DNA of 5,942 nucleotides. Source: Phycisphaerales bacterium. Its GTDB lineage: Bacteria; Pseudomonadota; Gammaproteobacteria; Competibacterales; Competibacteraceae. A program made the translations under genes and the position numbers. Where the stretch lies: positions 1 through 5,942 of the forward strand of contig JACSSB010000361.1 in assembly GCA_014879435.1 (NCBI GenBank), read 5' to 3'. Below the pieces are notes generated by a model, which saw nothing but the letters and a program-made list of their open reading frames with translations, was not told where the DNA came from and did not search any database. This document shows, piece by piece, positions 1 through 5,665 of the stretch (the first letter of the stretch is position 1; every line of letters begins with the position of its first letter).

Positions 1-575
1 AAATGCCAGATTCCGTGAAAATGCCGGACTTTTTCATCGAACACATAGAAAACCAAGCCACTGGTATAAAATAACCCACCGGCCAATAACCAGACAAAGC
101 CTGCCCACGGCAGTGCTTGCAATAAAGGTTTAAGCGCCACCAATACCAACCAACCCATTAATACATACACCACCAGAGACAATATGCGGTTGCCTTTCTG
201 GGGTAAAGACTCCAGCACAATCCCCAACACCACTAAACCCCAAATAATACCGAAGATGGTCCAGCCCCAAACGCCACGCAGGGTGACCAGGGTAAAAGGG
301 GTATAAGTACCAGCGATCAGAAAATAAATCGAATAATGATCCAGCTTGTGAAAAACCCGCTTCGCCCGACCGCGCATGCTGTGATAAAGCGTAGAAATCG
401 TGTAAAGCAGAAACAGCGTGGTTCCGTAAATGCTAAAACTTACGATCTTCCACGGATCGCCCTGCCGCGCCGCCGCCACCACCACAATCACTAAACCCGC
501 CAACGCCGCTACAGCGCCGATCAAGTGACTGATACTATTAAAACGCTCACCCTTGTACATACACACCACGCTCAT
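1..575 (-). CDS. Hemolysin III / PAQR (TrhA-type) membrane protein, 3' end cut by window edge
   Basis: Reading leftward from ATG at 575, 191 codons remain open to the window edge. The usual family length is roughly 205-225, so most of the protein is present. The N-terminal motif E10-x2-N13-x3-H17 is typical of bacterial hemolysin III. Further on are STLYH (S61, H65), FHKLDHYSIYF (D79) and, at the edge, HFHGIWH (H187, H191). Ser61, His65, Asp79, His187 and His191 match the metal-binding residues of the PAQR/adiponectin-receptor superfamily. The chain is mostly hydrophobic, with six helices visible and a seventh expected after H191. Members sit in the inner membrane; despite the name, a haemolytic role is poorly supported, and membrane-lipid homeostasis has been proposed. 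The start at 575 is favoured over ATG 560 because GGGGAGG lies 12 bases upstream. The gene begins 8 bases after the fusion gene's stop, so co-transcription and coupling are likely. The family call is firm; the physiological role is not known. Confidence 0.93.
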   Translation of the reverse strand, partial: MSVVCMYKGERFNSISHLIGAVAALAGLVIVVVAAARQGDPWKIVSFSIYGTTLFLLYTISTLYHSMRGRAKRVFHKLDHYSIYFLIAGTYTPFTLVTLRGVWGWTIFGIIWGLVVLGIVLESLPQKGNRILSLVVYVLMGWLVLVALKPLLQALPWAGFVWLLAGGLFYTSGLVFYVFDEKVRHFHGIWH

Positions 576-583
576 AAATCACT

Positions 584-3500
584 TCAACCTCCCCTACTCC
601 CGCTGCGCTTGCGTCGCGTTCCGCTCTTAGCCACTGTCTTGCGCAACCGTAGCGGCCCTACATCACCAATCCCTGCCTTCTGACCGGCTTGGGTCAGATA
701 AACCCGGCGAAACCGAATGGTCTGCCCCTCGCGATTGAAAGCATCTTCCCGCAGTTCAAGAAGACCAGCACCAGCCATCGCTTCCAGTAAACGCTCGAAT
801 ACCCGCCGCTCACCGAGCCCCCCCAGCAGTCTCTCGCACAACTGGCGGGGAGTCTGTCCCTCACGCCCGCGCAACGCATCCAGCACCTGCAAAACCTGCT
901 CACGCTCCGTATGATTCAGGTGTCGCGTCTGCTGGATCAATGCCGCTTCTGGCGCGCATACATCGCAGATCCCACACGGCTGATCATCATCCTGATCGCC
1001 AAAATGCCGCACCAGTCGGACCATGCGACATCCAGTGGCCTGATCGGCAAACTCCAGAATCTGCCGCAATTCTTGCAGCTTGTGGTCCCGCTGCCGCAGA
1101 TAGGCAGGGCGCCAGCCATCCTCACCGCGACTAAGATTGCCCTCAACATCGCGCCGGGCGCCACCATGCACCAACAGCTTCTCCACCGCCGCCTCAAACT
1201 CTTCCGGGTTCAGCCCCAAACGATTGAACAAGGATGCCTTGGGTTGGAGTTGTTCATTGAGCGCCGCAAAAACCGCCGCCAGCCGGTCTGGCTCGGGATA
1301 ACCACGCTGATGAAAAAACTCATGGGTGCGCAGATCAGCATAGGAATACAACAAAATGACGCGGGCGGGCCGACCATCGCGCCCGGCACGGCCGATTTCC
1401 TGATAATAACCTTCGACACTACCCGGCAGCGCGGTATGAATCACCGTGCGAATATTCGGCTTATCGATACCCATGCCAAAAGCGATGGTGGCGACGATCA
1501 CCTCCAGCTCACCAGTGCTGAAGCCGCCTTGCACCCGCTCACGCTCTTGGGGTGTCATTCCGGCATGATAGGCAGCGGCTGGATAATCCTCGCCCAATTC
1601 CAGGGCCAGCGCTTCGGTCTCCCGCCGGGTCGGCGCGTAGACAATGGCGGGCCGACGCCCCGGATCGCTCAACAATTCCCGAACTCGTATACGCCGCTGG
1701 TCCAACGGCGTTTCCACCGCTTCGACCGCCAGATTGGCACGACGGAACCCGTGGATGTAGCGATCCGCCTCCGCCATACCCAGTTGATGGATGATATCGT
1801 CTTGCACCAGCACGGTCGCGGTTGCGGTCAAGGCGATCACCGGCGCGGGTCGCAACAACGGTAAATGCTGACCCAGCATCCGGTAATCCGGGCGAAAATC
1901 ATGGCCCCACTGCGAGATGCAATGCGCTTCGTCCACCGCGATCAATACTGGCTTGCGCTTGGCCAGCATCTGAGGAAAACCGGGCACGCTTAAGCGCTCC
2001 GGGGCGATGAACAAATAATCCAATTGCCCCTGTAAATATTCGACACACACCTGACGCGAGGTCAGTCGGTCACGGCCAGAATGAATGCGTTCAGCCCGCA
2101 GCCCCAGTTCGCACAATTTGGCAACTTGATCTTCCATCAGCGCGATCAGCGGTGACACCACCAGGGTCGTTCCCGCCCTAGCCAGTCCCGGTAACTGAAA
2201 GCACAAGGATTTACCCGCGCCTGTCGGCATCACCAGCAACACATCCTGACCGGTGGTCACAGCCCGACATACCGGCTCCTGATAGGGTCGAAATCCCGGC
2301 AACCGGAATGTGGTTCGCAGCAATTCCAGCAAACGATCCACGGGCACCGGCTCGCGGCGTGGCGGCTCCTGAGTCTGACCGTTTATCTCAATAGCAGGAA
2401 CCGATGGCGAAATCGGTTGGGCCGTGGCGAAGGCGTGCGTCACCGCCTCGCCGACATAATCGCTAATGGCGGCCATGAAGCCTTCCAGATCCGCCTCACC
2501 GCGCTGAATACGCTTCAAGCGCGCTTCCCATTCACCGGTCATGGCCGGACTTTTGATCGATGGCCCCACCGCACCAATCAGCGCAGTACCACGCGGGGTA
2601 GCACGCAGCGTCTTGCCATCGCGGCTCAGATATTGGCGTCTGAGCAAGGTTTCGATGATGTCAGCGCGAGTGGCCGGAGTACCCAACCCACGCTCCTTCA
2701 TCGCTGCCGACAGCTCCTTATCCTCCAGAGTCCGACCGGCGGATTCCATCGCAGTTAGCAAAGTCGCCTCAGTCAAGTGCGGTGGTGGCCGGGTCTGCTT
2801 GGCGACCGCATCGGCTTCCAGCACCCGTACCGCTTGGCCCGCGACCAGCCCTGGCGGTAACTGTCGGGCAGAATCCTCTTCCGCCAATACTTCGGCATCG
2901 GCGGAAGGCGTTTCCTTAGGGTTCGAACGTCGCTTTTTACTTTTAGCGGCGGCAGGAGTGGCATTGCGTGCGACACTCACTTCCAACACTTTCCATCCCA
3001 TCTGCTCCACGGTCGTGCCACTGCTGTGGTAGCGATCAATGAGGGTCGCACTGTCCGCCTCAACCGTAGTAATCGCGGTGATCAGCGTGGCGACCGCCCA
3101 CACATGATCGTCGTGCCAAGCCATCAGCAAGCGACGACAGATCATGTCGTAAATCTTTCGCTCATCGGCGGTCAACGTAGAAGATGCGGATAAAGCGGTG
3201 GGGATGATGGCGTGATGATCCGTCACCTTGCCATCATCGACGAAGCGTCGGCTCAGTGGACGCTGACCGGTGCCGGGTGCCAATCGATCCCGATAAGGCT
3301 GCTGAATCGCCGTCACTACCGCTCCTAGCGTCGCCGCGACCGCGCCGGAGAGATGGCGGCTATCGGTGCGCGGGTAGCTGATCAATTTGTGTTGCTCGTA
3401 CAGCTTCTGGGCGAGATCCAAAGTGGTTTGGGCGCTGAAGCCGTACAACCGATTGGCATGCCGTTGCAATTCGGTCAAGTCATACAACAAAGGTGGGGCA

Positions 3501-4378
3501 ATGCGACGGGATTCGATGGTGCGCGATTCGACGGCCGCTTCGCCGATGCGGGCACGCGCCACGATGCGGGCGGCTTCATCACCATCGGCGGGCAGGCGCT
3601 TGGCCTTGGTATCCGGACGCGGACCCTGAAACCAAACACCCTGGTAGCGTGCGTCCTCTTCCTTCGGCTCCGCTTCACCGGGTGAAGACATAATGTGCTG
3701 GGCTGCGAAGGTCGCCACCACTTCACAATAATCCTCAGGCACGAAGGCATGAATGACCAGATCCCGCTCCACCACCAGCGCCAGGGTTGGCGTCTGTACC
3801 CGCCCGACCGATAAGGCTTCATCACCCGGTGTACCACAGGCCAGAGTGTAAGCCCGCGATAGATTCATCCCCACCAGCCAATCGGCCTGCCCGCGCCCAC
3901 GGGCGGCAGCAGCCAGCGGATCGAACTCGTGGCCATCACGCAATTGCTGGAAACCCTGACGGATCGCGTCGGGAGTCAAGGAAGAAATCCATAATCGGCG
4001 GAACGGTTTGCGACAATCAGCCGCTTCGTACAGATAGCGAAAGATCAATTCACCTTCGCGACCGGCATCGGTGGCACACACCACTTGTTCGATGGCGGGA
4101 TCATTGAGAATGCGGTGGACCACTTCGAATTGCTCACGGGTTTGCTCACCGACCATCAGCGGCCAGCGTTTGGGGAGCAAAGGCAAGGACTCGCGCCGCC
4201 AACGCTTCCAGGCGGGGTCGATCTCATGTGGCTCAGCCAACCGGATCAGATGACCAATGGCCCACGTCACCACATAACCGTTACCGTGCAGGAAACCCTC
4301 GCCACGCTGGCGGGCACCCAATACCCGTGCGATGTCGCGGGCAACGGAAGGTTTTTCCGCAACGACTGCGATGCTCAC
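584..4378 (-). CDS. DNA topoisomerase III (TopB) - RecQ helicase fusion protein
   Basis: This 1264-residue protein joins two DNA enzymes. Residues 1-655 form a type IA topoisomerase III. The TOPRIM part has E8 (AEKPSVA) and D104/E108/E110 in CATDAGREGE; the middle acidic residue of the usual DxDxE is Gly106. The strand-cleaving tyrosine is Y335 in ISYPRTDS. The GKVTDHHAIIPT and ERGLGTPATRADII blocks of the family are present. Residues 656-680 are a Pro-rich linker. Residues 681-1264 form a RecQ helicase: FRPYQ (696-700), Walker A MPTGAGKS (717-724), DEAH 816-819 followed by the aromatic loop SQWGHDF, TATAT (851-855), FGMGIDKPN (967-975) and QEIGRAGRD (993-1001). The zinc cluster is C1117/C1135/C1138/C1141, followed by an RQC-like winged-helix region. 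No HRDC domain follows, only a basic tail. The protein presumably acts on chromosomal DNA, separating linked strands or recombination junctions. The start is GTG at 4378 with AAAAGG six bases upstream; an in-frame TAA lies 27 bases further upstream, leaving no good alternative. Both domain calls are very firm; the joint activity is inferred. Confidence 0.97.
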   Translation of the reverse strand: MSIAVVAEKPSVARDIARVLGARQRGEGFLHGNGYVVTWAIGHLIRLAEPHEIDPAWKRWRRESLPLLPKRWPLMVGEQTREQFEVVHRILNDPAIEQVVCATDAGREGELIFRYLYEAADCRKPFRRLWISSLTPDAIRQGFQQLRDGHEFDPLAAAARGRGQADWLVGMNLSRAYTLACGTPGDEALSVGRVQTPTLALVVERDLVIHAFVPEDYCEVVATFAAQHIMSSPGEAEPKEEDARYQGVWFQGPRPDTKAKRLPADGDEAARIVARARIGEAAVESRTIESRRIAPPLLYDLTELQRHANRLYGFSAQTTLDLAQKLYEQHKLISYPRTDSRHLSGAVAATLGAVVTAIQQPYRDRLAPGTGQRPLSRRFVDDGKVTDHHAIIPTALSASSTLTADERKIYDMICRRLLMAWHDDHVWAVATLITAITTVEADSATLIDRYHSSGTTVEQMGWKVLEVSVARNATPAAAKSKKRRSNPKETPSADAEVLAEEDSARQLPPGLVAGQAVRVLEADAVAKQTRPPPHLTEATLLTAMESAGRTLEDKELSAAMKERGLGTPATRADIIETLLRRQYLSRDGKTLRATPRGTALIGAVGPSIKSPAMTGEWEARLKRIQRGEADLEGFMAAISDYVGEAVTHAFATAQPISPSVPAIEINGQTQEPPRREPVPVDRLLELLRTTFRLPGFRPYQEPVCRAVTTGQDVLLVMPTGAGKSLCFQLPGLARAGTTLVVSPLIALMEDQVAKLCELGLRAERIHSGRDRLTSRQVCVEYLQGQLDYLFIAPERLSVPGFPQMLAKRKPVLIAVDEAHCISQWGHDFRPDYRMLGQHLPLLRPAPVIALTATATVLVQDDIIHQLGMAEADRYIHGFRRANLAVEAVETPLDQRRIRVRELLSDPGRRPAIVYAPTRRETEALALELGEDYPAAAYHAGMTPQERERVQGGFSTGELEVIVATIAFGMGIDKPNIRTVIHTALPGSVEGYYQEIGRAGRDGRPARVILLYSYADLRTHEFFHQRGYPEPDRLAAVFAALNEQLQPKASLFNRLGLNPEEFEAAVEKLLVHGGARRDVEGNLSRGEDGWRPAYLRQRDHKLQELRQILEFADQATGCRMVRLVRHFGDQDDDQPCGICDVCAPEAALIQQTRHLNHTEREQVLQVLDALRGREGQTPRQLCERLLGGLGERRVFERLLEAMAGAGLLELREDAFNREGQTIRFRRVYLTQAGQKAGIGDVGPLRLRKTVAKSGTRRKRSGSRGG
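588..594 (-). promoter_or_regulatory. Ribosome binding site of the hemolysin III gene, inside the end of the upstream gene
   Basis: On the minus strand GGGGAGG overlaps the last three sense codons of the topoisomerase-helicase gene. It is followed by that gene's TGA (586-584), and ATG starts at 575. Spacing from GGAGG to the ATG is 12 bases, slightly long. This arrangement suggests translational coupling: ribosomes finishing the fusion gene would load the next start. The alternative ATG at 560 would be 27 bases away, so the site decides the start at 575. Confidence 0.7.
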
Positions 4379-4384
4379 CGCACG

Positions 4385-4390
4385 CCTTTT
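4385..4390 (-). promoter_or_regulatory. Ribosome binding site for the GTG start of the topoisomerase-helicase gene
   Basis: AAAAGG on the minus strand lies six bases before the GTG at 4378. It is only a moderate match to the Shine-Dalgarno consensus, but the TOPRIM strand (IAVVAEKPS) begins directly after the GTG, which fixes the start. A weak site combined with a GTG codon suggests modest translation. Confidence 0.55.
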
Positions 4391-4410
4391 TGGAGCCAGC
4401 GCTTAGCACT

Positions 4411-4439
4411 AAGAAATGGTTCGATGTTTATTATTTCTT
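4411..4439. repeat. Inverted repeat over the -10 region of the fusion-gene promoter
   Basis: AAGAAAT (4411-4417) and ATTTCTT (4433-4439) are perfect 7-base inverted arms separated by 15 bases. The dyad covers the candidate -10 element and the expected transcription start, so it could be an operator where a dimeric repressor binds. As RNA only part of it would be transcribed, so an attenuator is less likely. AT-rich 7-base arms can also occur by chance. Confidence 0.35.
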
Positions 4440-4456
4440 GCAAGATGATTTCTCAA
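4428..4456 (-). promoter_or_regulatory. Candidate promoter of the topoisomerase-helicase operon
   Basis: On the minus strand TTGAGA (4456-4451) matches the -35 consensus at five of six bases. Downstream is an AT-rich stretch offering AATAAT (4435-4430, five of six, but only 15 bases of spacing) or TAATAA (4433-4428, weaker match, ideal 17-base spacing). Transcription would start about 45 bases before the GTG. An inverted repeat covers the -10 region. The call rests on consensus matching only. Confidence 0.4.
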
Positions 4457-4658
4457 CATAAATTCGGGTCGCACCGCGTGCTTCTCGTAAGGCGAACAAA
4501 TGCAGGAGAAACTGTGCCGCTACGGCAACATCGTACCCGATATCCCGCCATATCGATGATCAGCGGTGATGATCGCCCGTTATCCGACTCTATGATGTGA
4601 CATTCGCTTGTGGAAAAGCCACGCCATTCATGTAAGAATTCAGAGGTCTGTACCCACA

Positions 4659-4694
4659 TTGACGCTTTTTCAGTGAACCGTTTGCACTGAGAAG
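4659..4694 (+). promoter_or_regulatory. Possible control region of the YccA-like gene: -35-like box and dyad
   Basis: TTGACG (4659-4664) matches the -35 consensus at five of six bases, but no convincing -10 box follows at 16-18 bases. Directly after it is a dyad, TCAGTG (4670-4675) and CACTGA (4685-4690) with a 9-base spacer. The arms extend to ten positions (4666-4675 with 4685-4694) if G-T pairs are allowed. This could be an operator overlapping an activator-dependent promoter, or a leader hairpin. It is too far from the start codon (about 50 bases) to mask the ribosome binding site directly. Confidence 0.3.
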
Positions 4695-4727
4695 CGGTCA
4701 ATAAGCATTAGCTCACTCAATATCAAT

Positions 4728-4732
4728 GGAGG
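4728..4732 (+). promoter_or_regulatory. Ribosome binding site fixing the YccA-like start at 4744
   Basis: GGAGG lies 11 bases before the ATG at 4744. It overlaps the upstream in-frame ATG at 4726, which itself has no purine-rich sequence before it. The signal therefore supports the shorter protein. The shorter form also begins with a cytoplasmic-looking polar N-terminus like that of E. coli YccA. Confidence 0.8.
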
Positions 4733-4743
4733 TTTGTCTTACG

Positions 4744-5427
4744 ATGCTGCAAAGAAACGATGTTCTGGCCAAGGCGCCCGTCACCCTGACGCTGGAAAAG
4801 CCGGCTGTCGGCAACAAGGTCTTGCGCAACACCTATTTGCTGTTGTCGATGACCCTGCTGTTCAGCGCCATTACCGCCGGCATCGCCATGGCCACCAATG
4901 CGCCACCGCTGCACTGGATGATCACTCTGGTCGGTTATTTCGGCCTGCTGTTTGTGGTCACCCGTCTGCGCAATAGTGTCTGGGGCTTGGCTGCGGTATT
5001 CGCCCTGACCGGTTTCCTCGGCTACACCCTGGGACCGATTCTCAACCTCTACCTGAAACTGCCGAACGGCCCGCAGGTGGTGATGACCGCTCTGGGCGGC
5101 ACTGGCGCGATCTTTCTGGCCTTATCCGCCTATGCACTCGTCAGCCGCAAGGACTTCAGCTTCATGGGTTCCTTCCTGATGGTGGGCATGCTGGTAGGCA
5201 TCCTGGCCAGCTTGGGCGCAATATTGTTCAATATCCCAACCTTGTCGCTGGCGGTTTCGGGGATGTTCATTCTGCTGATGTCGGGCATGATTCTGTGGCA
5301 GACCAGCGAGATCATTCACGGCGGTGAAACCAACTACATCATGGCCACTGTCAGCCTGTACATCACCATCTTTAACCTATTCCTGAGCCTGTTGCAAATT
5401 CTGGGTGTTGTGTCCGGCGACGACTGA
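4744..5427 (+). CDS. yccA: BAX inhibitor-1 family membrane protein, YccA-like
   Basis: The protein has 227 residues from ATG 4744; E. coli YccA has 219. Family signatures are NKVLRNTYLLLS (25-35), ALTGFLGYTLGPILN (87-101), ALGGTGAIF (117-124), SRKDFSFMG (134-142) and IIHGGETNYI followed by ATVSLY (190-206). All align with YccA as I recall it. Seven hydrophobic segments fit inner-membrane helices at about 29-50, 57-73, 79-101, 113-133, 140-162, 167-185 and 200-222. In E. coli YccA binds the membrane protease FtsH and dampens degradation of membrane proteins such as SecY; the wider family (BI-1/TMBIM, bacterial YetJ) includes calcium-leak channels. A role as an FtsH modulator is inferred from similarity. 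The gene is transcribed alone: it is divergent from the fusion operon and closed by a terminator 37 bases downstream. The protein looks intact. Confidence 0.95.
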   Translation: MLQRNDVLAKAPVTLTLEKPAVGNKVLRNTYLLLSMTLLFSAITAGIAMATNAPPLHWMITLVGYFGLLFVVTRLRNSVWGLAAVFALTGFLGYTLGPILNLYLKLPNGPQVVMTALGGTGAIFLALSAYALVSRKDFSFMGSFLMVGMLVGILASLGAILFNIPTLSLAVSGMFILLMSGMILWQTSEIIHGGETNYIMATVSLYITIFNLFLSLLQILGVVSGDD

Positions 5428-5463
5428 TCGCTCTCCAATCCCAGCCTAGCATTTTGTAAAGAG

Positions 5464-5488
5464 CCTCGCCGTAAGGCGGGGTTTTTTT
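5464..5488 (+). terminator. Intrinsic terminator of the YccA-like gene
   Basis: CCTCGCC (5464-5470) pairs with GGCGGGG (5475-5481), giving seven pairs including one G-T, around a GTAA tetraloop of the stable GNRA class. Seven T residues follow (5482-5488). This is a textbook Rho-independent terminator 37 bases after the stop codon, and it separates the YccA-like gene from the integrase. Confidence 0.93.
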
Positions 5489-5599
5489 ATTTCAGGATGA
5501 CTCCAGTACCGCACTTTGCTGGACTACGCCACAGCCATATACAGCAGGTTTATCAATAACTTAGGCGAGTTCAACATATGCCGGTGCTTTCTGAAACTT

Positions 5600-5649
5600 G
5601 ACCCGGCTTCCCTTCTACTGGCTCCTACGAGGCTCCTGGGAATCGGGTC
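5600..5649 (+). repeat. Imperfect hairpin in the integrase leader
   Basis: GACCCG (5600-5605) pairs with CGGGTC (5644-5649). After a small internal loop (GC against T), TTCCC (5608-5612) pairs with GGGAA (5638-5642). That gives eleven Watson-Crick pairs enclosing a 25-base loop. The loop contains GGCTCCT twice (5620-5626 and 5631-5637, period 11). The structure ends six bases before the integrase ribosome binding site. It could tune integrase expression as RNA or serve as recombinase or accessory-factor sites as DNA. Confidence 0.5.
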
Positions 5650-5654
5650 TTTCC

Positions 5655-5660
5655 GAGGAG
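5655..5660 (+). promoter_or_regulatory. Strong ribosome binding site of the integrase gene
   Basis: GAGGAG lies five bases before the ATG at 5666. It is close to the ideal sequence and fixes the integrase start. The resulting N-terminus, MAKIKLTKSAV, is typical of the arm-binding domain. Confidence 0.85.
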
Positions 5661-5665
5661 TCATC

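Larger units (their letters stand above)
4379..4743. other. Divergent intergenic region (365 bases)
   Basis: This stretch separates the leftward fusion operon from the rightward YccA-like gene. It holds the candidate leftward promoter (4428-4456), a dyad over its -10 region, a second dyad at 4666-4694, and a short direct repeat of GATGATC (4555-4561 and 4568-4574). Reading frames here are short, lack ribosome binding sites and resemble no family I recognise. No tRNA, IS end or CRISPR repeat is visible. About 170 bases between roughly 4457 and 4630 remain unexplained. Confidence 0.6.
5489..5665. other. Spacer between terminator and integrase; possible island junction
   Basis: These 177 bases carry no convincing gene. 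A tRNA or tmRNA 3' end, the usual target of this integrase class, is not visible: there is no GGTTCGAATC-like T-arm. The left part is plainer and moderately AT-rich. The right part holds an imperfect hairpin (5600-5649) and a short direct repeat (5620-5637). If the integrase sits at the end of an island, the left attachment site should lie in this spacer or nearby, but its core cannot be identified without the other end. Confidence 0.4.

Noticed and set aside
911..1864. Long plus-strand reading frame (317 codons) antisense to the helicase part
   Set aside because: It lies entirely opposite a strongly supported RecQ gene and its protein shows no family motif. High-GC genes often leave long open antisense frames.
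584..4378. Reverse gyrase
   Set aside because: The domain order is reversed and the helicase half carries RecQ-specific features (SQWGHDF loop, zinc Cys cluster, RQC-like region), so this is a TopB-RecQ fusion.
4500..4559. Tiny plus-strand frame starting MQEKLCRYGN
   Set aside because: Only 19 codons with no clear ribosome binding site. A remnant of a gene is possible but cannot be supported.
4085..4600. Plus-strand frame of 171 codons running from inside the topoisomerase part into the intergenic region
   Set aside because: Most of it mirrors the topoisomerase N-terminus, it lacks a ribosome binding site, and its product is not recognisable.
4453..4701. Minus-strand frame of 82 codons in the intergenic region
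   Set aside because: It starts with TTG without a Shine-Dalgarno sequence, has no recognisable motif, and would overlap the candidate promoter of the fusion gene.
4726..4743. Upstream ATG giving six extra residues on the YccA-like protein
   Set aside because: The GGAGG ribosome binding site overlaps this codon and serves the ATG at 4744, and nothing purine-rich precedes 4726.
5489..5599. tRNA or tmRNA fragment as integration target
   Set aside because: I looked for a T-arm such as GGTTCGAATC and a matching acceptor stem and saw none on either strand.
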